The position numbers were made by a program, and so were the translations under genes. A stretch of 64,000 nt of DNA, from the NCBI RefSeq assembly GCF_949987535.1, contig NC_080069.1, positions 38,987,269-39,051,268 of the forward strand, read 5' to 3'. How positions within the stretch are numbered: the stretch's first letter is position 1; each line of letters starts with the position of its first letter. The notes beneath the pieces were generated by a model that was not told the DNA's origin, searched no databases, and saw only the letters and a list, made by a program, of their open reading frames with translations. This DNA comes from Balaenoptera acutorostrata. Lineage: Eukaryota; Chordata; Mammalia; Artiodactyla; Balaenopteridae. Positions 55,245 through 64,000 of this stretch are shown here, piece by piece.

Positions 55245-56265
55245 ATCATTTCTTACTACTTCCTCTTGCTAGTGTTCTGATCTGAACCTGCATTTTCCTG
55301 CATGTGGATTACTGTAATAGCTTCCTAACTCCTCTTATCCCATTCCCATTTGTCCCCTACAGTCTATCCGTAATGCAATGGCCAGAGCGAAACTTTTAAA
55401 CATAAATTAGATCACATCCTTTCTCTTCTGGAAGAAATCCCATTTTATTTAGAATAAAAGCCAAAGTTCTTACCAGCATGATCTGCACCACCCTTGGCTC
55501 TGACCTCACTGTCCCAGTCATTTCCTGTGGTCTGGCCATACTGGCCTCCTTGTTGTTCCTCGAACTCTCTAGTCCACTCCCACCTAAGGGCCTCGCACTG
55601 GCCATTCTCCACTTGAAACTATATTTCCTGGGGTATTCACACAGGAAGCTCCCTCCATCCTCAAGTCTTAGCTTCACCTTCTCAGGGAAGCTTACTCTGA
55701 CCACCCTATTTAATATTGTAACTCATTCTTACCACCTCTTAGCCTAGCAGGACCTTTGATCCTTCCCCAAAAGTTCATAAGACATTTGGTCTACACCAAA
55801 ATATCCTGGACATTTGGTTCTTTTCAAAATGCCCACAAGACATTTGGTCCATGTCAAAAGGTCCCTGATATTTGGTCTCATCCAAAACAATTTGGCATGG
55901 ACCAAATATGCTCACGGACATTTTAGATAGGACCAAATATCAGGACCTTTTGGCATGGACCAAATGTCTCATGGATGTCTTGGACAGGACCAAATTCCTG
56001 CTAACCCCTCTTAGTACTTAGGATCTCTCTTGCTTTGTTCCACTTTTGCTTTTTTTCTACAACACTTAAATCTTTTAACATACTCTATAATTTACTAATG
56101 TATTATATTTATTGTGTATTGCTAATCTACCCCCACTAGCCTATAACATCCATGGGGGCAGAGATCTTTATTTATTTTGTACTCTGATCTATCTCAAGCA
56201 TCTAAACTAGTGACTGCCACATAGTGAGTGCTCAATGAATATTTGTTGAATGAATACATGAATAG
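55245..56265 (+). mobile_element. L2 LINE 3' part, sense, hosting a palindromic element
   Basis: Very clear L2: GGATTACTGTAATAGCTTCCTAACTCC (55306), CCCCTACAGTCTATCCGTAATGCAATGGCCAGAGCG (55354-55389), AAGCCAAAGTTCTTACCAGCATGATCTGCACCACC, GGCCATACTGGCCTCCTTGTTGTTCCTCGAAC (55533-55564), CTCAGGGAAGCTTACTCTGACCACCCTATTTAATATTGTAAC (55681-55722), then after the insertion ATACTCTATAATTTACTAATGTATT and GTGACTGCCACATAGTGAGTGCTCAATGAATATTTGTTGAATGAATA (56211-56257). The C-terminal frame is broken. Frame 55478-55747 is a fossil of L2 ORF2. Confidence 0.92.
55735..56014. mobile_element. Palindromic MITE-like element with a 28-30 bp periodic motif, inserted in L2
   Basis: L2 is interrupted between direct repeats CCTCTTAG at 55735-55742 and 56007-56014. 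The insert's ends are inverted: CTAGCAGGA at about 55744 and TCCTGCTAA at about 55996-56004. Inside, GACATTTGGTC-type motifs occur forward at 55781, 55809, 55839 and 55867 (a decayed one at 55751). In reverse (GACCAAATGTC type) they occur at about 55899, 55931, 55958 and 55988. The longest arm pair, 55838-55877 with 55931-55969, is almost perfectly complementary over about 39 bp. An 8-bp duplication fits hAT transposition. No coding capacity. I do not recognise the family. Confidence 0.8.
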
Positions 56266-56384
56266 TTGTTAGAATGGGACAATAATCCATTCTGGAGATA
56301 TGGAAATCAAATGGCCTATACATTTCAGAAATCTTTGTTCCTATTCTAGTGTTGTACAAATGAAACTTAAAACCTTCTAGTAGG

Positions 56385-56545
56385 GACCTCTGTGAGGAGC
56401 AGTATTGACTGGAATTGGCATGTGGGAAATATCTGAGTTGACAGAAATATTTTCTATCTTGATATGGTGATATTTGGAAGAAAATTCTTTCAATTGTACA
56501 CTTCAGATCTGTGTATTTTAATGTATTTAGTACTTCAATAAAAGA
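56385..56545 (+). mobile_element. Old L1M 3' end, sense
   Basis: Sense L1M terminus: AGAAATATTTTCTATCTTGATATGGTGATAT (56445), TCAATTGTACACTTCAGATCTGTGTATTTTAATGTATTTAGTACTTCAATAAAAG (56491-56545), including the poly(A) signal. Confidence 0.82.
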
Positions 56546-59515
56546 AAACAAAATCCATGTGAAATTGAGGAATGCTAGGAAGACTTCCCTATGAAGAATT
56601 CTCATTTTGTCATACTATGGGAGACAGACGCAGGAGACTTTCTAAACCCATGCGTGGAGGAAGATAAAAAATTTCTTGATCACAGCATCTCTTCTTTTTA
56701 TTGGCTTTGGCATTTAAGACCTGATTGTATTTTTTTCTTTTTCCCCCAATCCCAAGTAAAACTAATGATCTTCCAAGTCGTTGAGTAAGCTCTTATATTT
56801 TGTTTTGGAGTGGTTGACTTTGGCTCAATGAGATGTGTGCATGTCTGCGTGTATATGTGTATGCGTATAGGAGCATCTATACTTGCTCATGTAGTATGGA
56901 GAGCAAGCCAGTTGTTTTATGTTATTGTCGTTTCCCTGGCCTTAAAATAAATGAGTTTATTTAGATTTCTAGAAGTGAAACTGCTTCTGTGACATCTTTT
57001 AGCTGTTTGGGGTCCTTTGGGATTTGAGCTTTTTACAAATGTTTCCCCAGTATGTGAAAACTGCAGGGAAGAGGAGAGCATGAACAGTTTAAAAGAAGGA
57101 AACACAGCTAAAAGCTAGATTTTAAATTCATTTCCATCTATTTCTGGAAGTCCTTTAAGTCCATCAGCCTTATTTGCGAAATTTCCTAGACTTAAAAAAA
57201 TTTTCTGCTTTTTCTATTTTCTTTTAACTCATTCAATGTAAAAGTAAACTAAAATCTACGGCCACCACATTCTTTTCATTGATCAACACTGTAGCACAAA
57301 ACTCCAGAAAAGCTTTTCATTCTTGATCAGTTTTCTCATCAATAGAATCAGATACAGTAAGAGCTGGGAAAGCAACTGCAGAGTGACAAATGATCAAGCA
57401 GTGACTTGGCAATTCTTCTTATACCCTGTTTAGTACCTAGAGAATGTTGTTAAGGCAGAGAACAGAGGCTAGAGGCAGGAATCAATTTGTCAGCTGAATA
57501 CAGTATGTGCTTGGAATACTCTTTAATTACAAATAGTATAATTTAATTGTACTATAGTGATGTAGGTTAGATTTCCCTTTCTGGAGGAAAAATCATGTGC
57601 TGTTTTCTTCGTCTGCTTTTGAGACTACTGTGTTAGTCAAATAGGGATCAATGTGTGTGGGAAAACTTGGATGTGCCTCTCACCCACCATTCTGCCTTAA
57701 TCTCCTCTGAACTTGACCGCATGCCTCTTTGGTCCATTTAGGAATAAAAATAAATTCTACTTCTCTCTTGATAATTCATGATAGTCTTCTTGGAGTCTTG
57801 ATTAGAGAGGGAGCAGCAAGATGATGAATTATTTCCTTCATGTGGTAACTGAAGGGAAACAAAGTCCACACCATCACCCGCCTTCCTGGGTCTGTTCTCA
57901 GCCCATGTATCTATGATATACACAACGGTCTGGTTCTGAAAGAAAGGCTGATGCCTGTTTTCCATGGTCTCGCCCCTCAAGAAAAGAGGGAGGAAAAAAA
58001 GGAAAACCAGAATCTTATTATCCAAAGGCTGTTCTTTCTTCACTCAGTCTGCTTCATTTTGAGGCACTTCACTCGCCCTCACTAATTTTTCCTTGTTGAG
58101 CTCACTTATTTAAAATAAAAATACCTTCACAGAAATGGTTCAGTGCCATAGAGGTAGTGAAAGGGCCTACGCTTCTCCCAGATGGTTCCAGAAAATTTTT
58201 GCCTGGAAGGCAGTAAACATTCACAGCCTTCCTGGGGTCCAGGGGCCAGTTGATCCTGGGTAGTGAATTACTGCCCAGGTCCCATGGAAGGAACAGCCGT
58301 GTGGGCAGAGATGCTTAGGCTGCTGACATTTTAAAGGCTTTTGTGGAAGGAAAATGATTTGCAAGTGTTTGGCAAACAAAAGCTCTGTGTAGTTCTGTGT
58401 CACTTTCAAAGTCAACTTTAAACTCCTAAAACTTCTATGTTTATGAGAATGCAAAACCTTTATGCAGCCTGATGCTTACAAAGAGCTCCACGGTGCTCTG
58501 TGTGCAAAGGTTGAGCTTAAAGACTGAGAATCGGGGTTTTATATTCTGTAGCAGTGAACCTTGGCTGGAGCCCAGAGAACTGGGGTTAAATCCAGAGGAA
58601 AGCAGACAGAGCCTCTTAAAGATGAATTTACTTGGTTTCACTCTTTCGGTTGCCTTTGGGTTGGTGCCTGCACACACACTTTTGCAGTGAGGGGGGCAGG
58701 GAGGGGATCAATGAGTGGATGGCTCCGGCATGTGCTCCCCTAGAACAAGCAGACTGACAGAACAGGTGGCCCTTTTAAGTAGGTTCAGGCCCAAAGTGAA
58801 TGTGTTTGATCAATTATTCAACATAAAATGATGGAAATAAACTAAACAGAAAGATCGCTCAGGTCTCCATACCTGTGGGAATCCTGGTAGTGATTGCAAG
58901 ACTTTAACCAGAGCACCCCGCCCTCCTTGGCAGCCAGAGTCCTGGGTTAGAGCTGAAGAATCTGCTAGAAACTCACACCAATATGTCACAGGTAAGTTAG
59001 ATAATTGGGAAATTTAAAAAAAATCACCTGATTTCACAGACTGATAATATAAATTAAAAATATTTAGAAAACCAGTTCTTTCATTTTAGAAAGGAGGGCA
59101 CTGGGTCAGTTACTAAAGCTTTCCTACCTTACAGATTCCCAGGTCTTCTGGGGACAGAGCTGAGAACAGCACTCAGATCCTCCGGACTCTTGTTGGAGGG
59201 CTCTGCCCCCATCAATGATTTGATCTAAACATCACACACAGACCTGCAAAGAGACTTCCTAATACCCAGAAACTAGCATACCTGATGAAAAGAAATATGT
59301 CCTTGTCCACTTTCCCTTCACCTTGACCTTCAGGCTGCCTTTGTAACCTCTTTTCTCCTTCAAATATTTCTTTAAAATTGGGAGGTTGTAGGGGATAGAG
59401 AGGCAAAGAGAAAAGAACATTTTAGAGCTGGAAGGAAAGGTCTAGAACATCCCGTTTGTTTCCTGGCCTCCTTTATCGATGAGCAAAAAAGAGGAATGCT
59501 TCTAGAAGGAACTTT
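56546..59515. other. Unique DNA, no gene recognised
   Basis: No repeat family recognised. Opposing small frames (57738-58043, 58221-58454, 58441-58677) have no recognisable similarity. A TG-rich patch occurs at 56834-56870. Confidence 0.4.
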
Positions 59516-59519
59516 CAAG

Positions 59520-59602
59520 TGTAGTTTCTGATTCAGTTAAGGTCTGGGGTGGGGCCTGAGAGTCTGCACTTCTACCAAGCTCCTGGGTGATTCCGATCCA
59601 CG
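59520..59602. mobile_element. MER5A-like fragment
   Basis: GTTTCTGATTCAGTTAAGGTCTGGGGTGGGGCCTGAGAGTCTGCACTTCTACCAAGCTCCTGGGTGATTCCGATCCACG is the right half of a MER5A-type element. The CHR SINE inserted at its edge. Confidence 0.75.
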
Positions 59603-59984
59603 AGAGCACACTTTTTTTTTTTTTTTTTAAATCATCAACAATTTTTATTTTATTTTATTTTTTTTTAACAGGCAGTAAGTCTTTTTTTTTTTAAATTTAT
59701 TTATTTATGGCTGTGTTGGGTCTTCGTTTCTGTGTTAGGGCTTTCTCCAGTTGTGGCAAGTGGGGGCCACTCTTCATTGCGGTGCGCGGGCCTCTCACTA
59801 TCGTGGCCTCTCTATTTGCGGAGCACAGGCTCCAGACGTGCAGGCTCAGTAGTTGTGGCTCACGGGCCCAGTTGCTCCGTGGCATGTGGGATCTTCCCAG
59901 ACCAGGGCTCAAACCCGTGTCCCCTGCATTGGCAGGCAGACTCTCAACCACTGCGCCACCAGGGAAGCCCAAGAGCACACTTTT
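59603..59984 (-). mobile_element. CHR-type SINE with 13-bp target-site duplications and extra 3' segment
   Basis: Duplication AGAGCACACTTTT at 59603-59615 and 59972-59984. The SINE proper is 59682-59971 in antisense (tail T-run at 59682-59692, TTTATTTATTTATGGCTGTG, to GGGAAGCCC). Between its tail and the left duplication lie 53 extra AT-rich bases (59629-59681, containing CATCAACAATTTTTATTTT and AACAGGCAGTAAGTC) and then a second T-run. All of it is inside the duplication, so it arrived with the SINE. Box B is GGTTTGAGCCC instead of GGTTCGAGCCC, a CpG-decay change. Frames at 59697-59978 and 59707-60033 are SINE artefacts. Confidence 0.95.
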
Positions 59985-60414
59985 GAGTCTTAAGGGAGTG
60001 GACCAAGTGGCCAGTTTCAGTTTATATACCTAGTTAGTGGTTACTCCAGTGACTGTAGTGAATCGCAATTAATTTTAGATGGTTCAGACCCATGCAACTT
60101 TAAGCATGCTTCTTAAACTCTGAGTTATATTTTTCTCATCTATAAAAATTACAGTTTTATGGGATTCATGACTCTTGTGTCTAGCCAGTGAGGATAACAG
60201 AGTCTTCATAGAGGCCTATATTCACAGTGTATGGGAAAAATATAGAATTGGAAGCCCGGATGTCCTGGGTGACCCAGCTTTGTGACCAAAGGAAACACTT
60301 CAGGCACTTCAGGCCTGAGTTGCCTTCCCTGAAATGAGAGGGAGATGGCCTGGGTCATCTTTAAGATTGCTTCTTTTTTAAGGCAGCTTTTTTCTGGGCA
60401 CACATGAAAATACA

Positions 60415-60600
60415 GTAAGAGTAACACTTGCCATGTGCCAGGCCCTATTTTAAAAGCTTTGCATATAGTAACTCATTTCGTCTTTACTACAACCCTCTGT
60501 TATCATCCCTACTTGACAGATGAAGAAGCTGAGGCCTGGAGAGGTTCAAGGTCATGCAGTTATAAGTGGAAGAACCAGGTAACATGGCTTCAGTCTGTGC
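60415..60600 (-). repeat. MIR SINE fragment, antisense
   Basis: AACACTTGCCATGTGCCAGGCCCTATTTTAAAAGCTTTGCATATAGTAACTCATTTCGTC, then ACTTGACAGATGAAGAAGCTGAGGCCTGGAGAGGTTCAAGGTCATGCAG: a clear antisense MIR. Confidence 0.9.
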
Positions 60601-60689
60601 TCTCACTGACCCAGTTAACAGCGATGGTTCAACTATAAGGAGTTTCTAGTTATAGATCACCTTCATGTGTGTTACTTGAACCAAGTAGC

Positions 60690-60795
60690 CATATTGCGAG
60701 TTGTCATAATCACCATCATTACCCCCATCTTACAGGTGAGAAAACCAAGATTCACATAAGTAGCAAATGGAGAAGCCAGGATTTAAATGGAGTCT
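60690..60795 (-). repeat. MIR SINE core fragment, antisense
   Basis: CATAATCACCATCATTACCCCCATCTTACAGGTGAGAAAACCAAGATTCAC, then AAATGGAGAAGCCAGGATTTAAATGG. A second MIR only about 100 bp from the first. Confidence 0.7.
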
Positions 60796-62416
60796 ATCAG
60801 AGTCTATCCCTTGCAAAAGATGTGCAAAGCAGCGCCTCAAACCTGCAGCTCTAACTATGAACACCAAACTCATTCTGAGACGTGGGAAAGCTTGGTCTCC
60901 TCAGCTGATGAGCCTGGCAGAGATGGAGTCCAGCAAGTATTTCTAACAGTTGGAGGCTTGCATGAAAAATTAAACGTAAATTGATTGTCTAAATAGATTT
61001 ATCGTCCACTAAACTTGCTATAGGTACTTGTTAAGTGCACTAATATAGATGTAGCTACTTTTGGGTTTCCTATACAGGCAATACCATTTATAAATAATAA
61101 AATGTTTGTTTTTTTATTTCCAGAAAAAAAATCCCTTCTAGTTCTAACAGTCCATCACTTGGAACATAATGTTTCTAGTTTAAGTCAGTATAGTGACGTG
61201 GAGTTGCGGTGTCTTTGTTTCTGCCATATATCAATGGTCCATTTAATGCCAAGTTCTTGAACAGAAACAGAGCCCCATAATTATGCATATTTCTATGGGA
61301 AAATTTGTCCAGCTTCCTTGTTTCACTCAAGGACATATTCTTCCAAGACATAAGGGGTGAGGGGGAAAGTGATGGAATCTGTAGGCTTTTAACATTCCCA
61401 TGGCTGGGAGTATTCTGAAGTTATACTTTTTTGTTCTATCACCCAAGTTGAGTACCCTAATTTGGGGGCGTAACCCCATGAGGTCACCACTGGTCCCTTA
61501 ACTGCCCATTATCCCAGTGATGATCTGCAGGCACTGCACAGTGACTGCTACATTGGGGCTGCAGCACGTGGGCTTGTCATGGTGAGGATTCTCACAATTA
61601 ACTTGTTTTTTCAAAAAAGGAAAAAAAAATTTGGACATCGACACTTACCTGCTTGGTAGAGAATTATGTAACCATCCAAGAATGGTTGGATGTCCCTTTC
61701 AGAAAAATGCCCCCTGAGACCTTTCTTGATGATAATTTACATATGTATGACCGATAGCATCTTTACATACGATGTGTATTTCAGCTTATCTCATTTTGGA
61801 AGAACCAGGGTCCTCACAGGAACCGGGAGAAGCAGGTGTCCCCTCACTTCTGTAGAGGAGGAATTAAGGCTCCCAGCAACAAGGAGTCACTTGCAGTGTG
61901 ACCCCATCAGGACTGCAGTTCAGGCCCCTGGTTTCTTGTCCAGGCCTTTCTTCACTCGACCAAGGCCATGACTCTAACATCCTACAAATGTCCTGTGAAA
62001 ACGTCCACATGAAATATATGCTCTTTTCTAAGTCTGTTTACTTCTGACCCTGTGGAAAGATTTGAGAGACATTAGTAACTTATTTTTGTATTTTCTCAAG
62101 TCCCTGTGAAGGAATGACTGTATCTGCAGTGCTTCTTTTCTGGGCCCTGGAAGGAATCCAAAGCTGTCACTGTGTTTTCCATTTGGCACATTTTCAAGAA
62201 TCTCTTGCTGTTTCCTGGAGGTGGTCCTGCAGAACTCTATAGAGCGCCCCCTGACAGGTTGACCGAGGCAGGAATGCAGGCATCACGAAGCCTCAAAATA
62301 GAAAAGACTGGTGGGACATGCAGGTGCACCCCGCTATGTGCAACTCACTCTAAAACAGGGGAAGGGCCCGCGAGAGAGGGACCACTTTTCAACAGCAGAT
62401 AACTACCTGCTGCTTT
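60796..62416. other. Unique DNA, no gene recognised
   Basis: No repeat or exon recognised. Frame 61690-61971 shows no recognisable similarity. Confidence 0.4.
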
Positions 62417-62593
62417 GTCATGGAACTTTTATTTGCTTATTTGTTTTGAAACTTTTTTTAAAAAATTGAAGTATAGTTGACTTAATTGTGTTACTTTCAG
62501 GTGTACAGCGCAGTGATTCATATATATATATACATATATATATACACACATATATATGTATATATATATATTCCTTTTGTCATGAAACTTTTA
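62417..62593 (-). mobile_element. Very short L1 3' fragment with 15-bp target-site duplications
   Basis: Duplication GTCATGGAACTTTTA at 62417-62431 and GTCATGAAACTTTTA at 62579-62593 (one difference). The 147-bp insert is antisense L1 3' end: AAAAATTGAAGTATAGTTGACTTAATTG, CTTTCAGGTGTACAGCGCAGTGATTCA, followed by an expanded (TA)n/(CA)n run at 62520-62571. Severe 5' truncation. Confidence 0.9.
62520..62571. repeat. (TA)n/(CA)n microsatellite in L1 3' end
   Basis: Alternating ATATATAC, CACACATA and TATATG units that grew from the TATACATATATATA tract normally present in this L1 3' UTR. Confidence 0.9.
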
Positions 62594-63575
62594 GATAGTG
62601 AATGAATCTAGTGAAAATTTTAAAATACAATTCAACTTATGGAGAAAAATTCACCTTGACTTTCTTGAAATAGTCATAGGTCACAGGTTTGAAAAGCAAC
62701 ACTAAGAAGAAACAAGGAGACTTTCAAAAGAAGGTTGATGGTGAGTGAGCCTCTGTATGACAGAGTTTGAGCTGCCCCACATGCCCAAAAACTCACAGTA
62801 CTTCAAAGACCCAGCCAGAAAAGACCAAGGAGAGGATAGGAGTCCCAGCTTTGCAGAAGCTTCAGAAACATCTACATTTACAAAGGGGTTTACAGTAGAG
62901 GCTGATGCCCATGTTCTTTCTGAAACAGACCCAGAAAGTGAAACTTTAAAAGGCAATTAATGGGTGAGTTTTAAATATACTGAGGATAATTCAACCACTG
63001 TTACCTCAATATTAAAAAGCACCTGCGGTCCTCATAATCCTCTCAAGTTTAAGTCGATCAAAGTGAAAAAGAAAAGGCCTTGCCTGGGCATTTGTACTTA
63101 GAAGAGCCTAAGTTTGAATCAATGCTTATGTATGAAGCGTGTTCCTGATAATTTGAGCACATGCTTGGTCCCTCCCTTGTTTTCCCTCTTTCCTTTGCTT
63201 CGTATGTTGACAACCTTTTTTAAAAGGCACTGGAAGACCTTGTTGTTGAAGGATTCCTGTGGGCAATCCCAGAACTTTGGAGCTGGAAGGGAATCTAGCA
63301 ACCACTCAATGCCTTTCACAAATGAGGAAAACCGAGAGCCGGGACTTTGAACCCATGTGTGCACTGCACAGGTGCTGGGCAGACAGAGCCCAGTCTCCCA
63401 AGTGCTGGGGTCCTCTTAGCCGCCCCTCCCCTCTCTTCTGCCCTCAGGAAGAACATGGTCTTCAGAATCCCTCTATATAAAAGTGAGCCCCTACAGAGAG
63501 CACTTCGCCAGTTCCAAATTCAGAAGTCTCGGTAACAAGACAGTTCCCTTCCATGTGTCTTTTCCATGAAGCACA
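62594..63575. other. Unique DNA, no gene recognised
   Basis: A weak MIR-like trace at 63266-63350 (CAGAACTTTGGAGCTGGAAGGG, CACAAATGAGGAAAACCGAG). Frame 62745-62960 shows no recognisable similarity. Confidence 0.4.
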
Positions 63576-63579
63576 ATGG

Positions 63580-64000
63580 TACCTGTATTACTTTCTTGTC
63601 CCTGTCCTAACAAATTACCACAAACTGGGTGGCTTAAGACAACAGAAGTTTATTCTCTCACAATTGGAAAGGCCAGAAGTCCAAAATCAAGGTGTCAGCA
63701 GAGTCGCACTCCCTCCAAAGGCTCTGAAAAGGAATATTTTCTTGCTTCTTCCACTTCTGATGGTTCCAGGAGTTCGTTGGCTTGTGGTTGCATAAATCCA
63801 GTCTCTGCCTCCGTGGTCACATGGCCTTCTCCTTGATGACTTGTGCCTTCTCCTTTTCTTTCCCTTACAAGAACATCTGTCATTGGATTTAAGGCCAACT
63901 CATCTCACCCAAGATGATTTTCTTATCTCAAGATCTTTAACTGAATTACATCAGCAAAGATCCTTTTTCCAAATATGGTCACATTCACAGGTTCCAGGGT
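63580..64000 (-). mobile_element. MLT1-type LTR (ERVL-MaLR), antisense, cut by window end
   Basis: Antisense MLT1: CCTGTCCTAACAAATTACCACAAACTGGGTGGCTTAAGACAACAGAAGTTTATTCTCTCACAATTGG at the poly(A) end (63602-63667), AAGTCCAAAATCAAGGTGTCAGCAGAG (63677), GTCACATGGCCTTCTCC, AGATCTTTAACTGAATTACATCAGCAAAGATCCTTTTTCCAAATATGGTCACATTCACAGGTTCCAGG. The 5' end of the LTR lies beyond 64000. Confidence 0.93.

Noticed and set aside
55478..55747. 89-codon frame that looks protein-like
   Set aside because: Fossil C-terminal part of L2 ORF2, already covered by the L2 feature.

Overview
The window is mammalian nuclear DNA, most likely from a cetacean (whale or dolphin) or a close relative such as hippo. The evidence is the retroposon set. 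There are five copies of a tRNA-derived CHR-type SINE that starts GGGCTTCCCTGGTGGCGCAG. There are also L1 3' ends of the cetartiodactyl type, ending in CTCCAATAAAGATGTT plus an A-rich tail. I saw no Bov-B or ART2-type ruminant SINEs, no Alu and no carnivore SINEs. No intact protein-coding gene, tRNA, rRNA or known ncRNA gene was recognised. The long open frames are repeat remnants or lie in unique DNA without recognisable homology. The window reads as intergenic or long-intron DNA.

Layout. 1-4.3 kb: 3' half of a fairly young L1 (ORF2 broken by two nonsense changes and one frameshift), then old L1M sequence and a large (TTTC)n tract. 4.3-4.8 kb: an LTR whose diverged relative lies at 34.4-34.9 kb. 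4.8-10.2 kb: mostly unique DNA. 10.2-10.8 kb: a 5'-truncated L1 with target-site duplications (TSDs) and a split A-tail. 12-24 kb: old L1M fragments, MIRs and an MLT1-like LTR, with three CHR SINEs nested in L1M. 24.4-27.3 kb: L2 interrupted by L1 and MIR, an MLT1-like LTR, and more L2. 27.3-33.5 kb: mostly unique, with a possible retropseudogene and a GC-rich block. 33.5-38.7 kb: L1, L2, the second LTR, a (CTTT)n tract and a full CHR SINE. 38.7-48 kb: mostly unique, with a hAT-like MITE, an MLT1 LTR and a pair of diverged direct repeats. 48-56.6 kb: MER5A, a long antisense L2 carrying a rearranged L1, a Tigger/mariner-like MITE, and a sense L2 carrying a palindromic element. 56.6-64 kb: unique DNA with MIRs, a SINE with an apparent transduced tail, a very short L1 and a terminal MLT1 LTR.

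The features do not form a pathway. What they record is a history of insertions. CHR SINEs and younger L1s sit inside L1M and L2, which makes them younger than their hosts. Two loci stand out. In the first, at 50.5-51.65 kb, an L1 with a 5' inversion inserted into L2 and later received a back-copied piece of its own flank. In the second, at 55.74-56.01 kb, a roughly 265-bp element is built from a motif repeated every 28-30 bp that reverses orientation near the middle.

Repeat names rest on remembered consensus sequences and visible motifs, not on a database search. Boundaries of old repeats are approximate (tens of bases). Boundaries given with target-site duplications are exact to a few bases.
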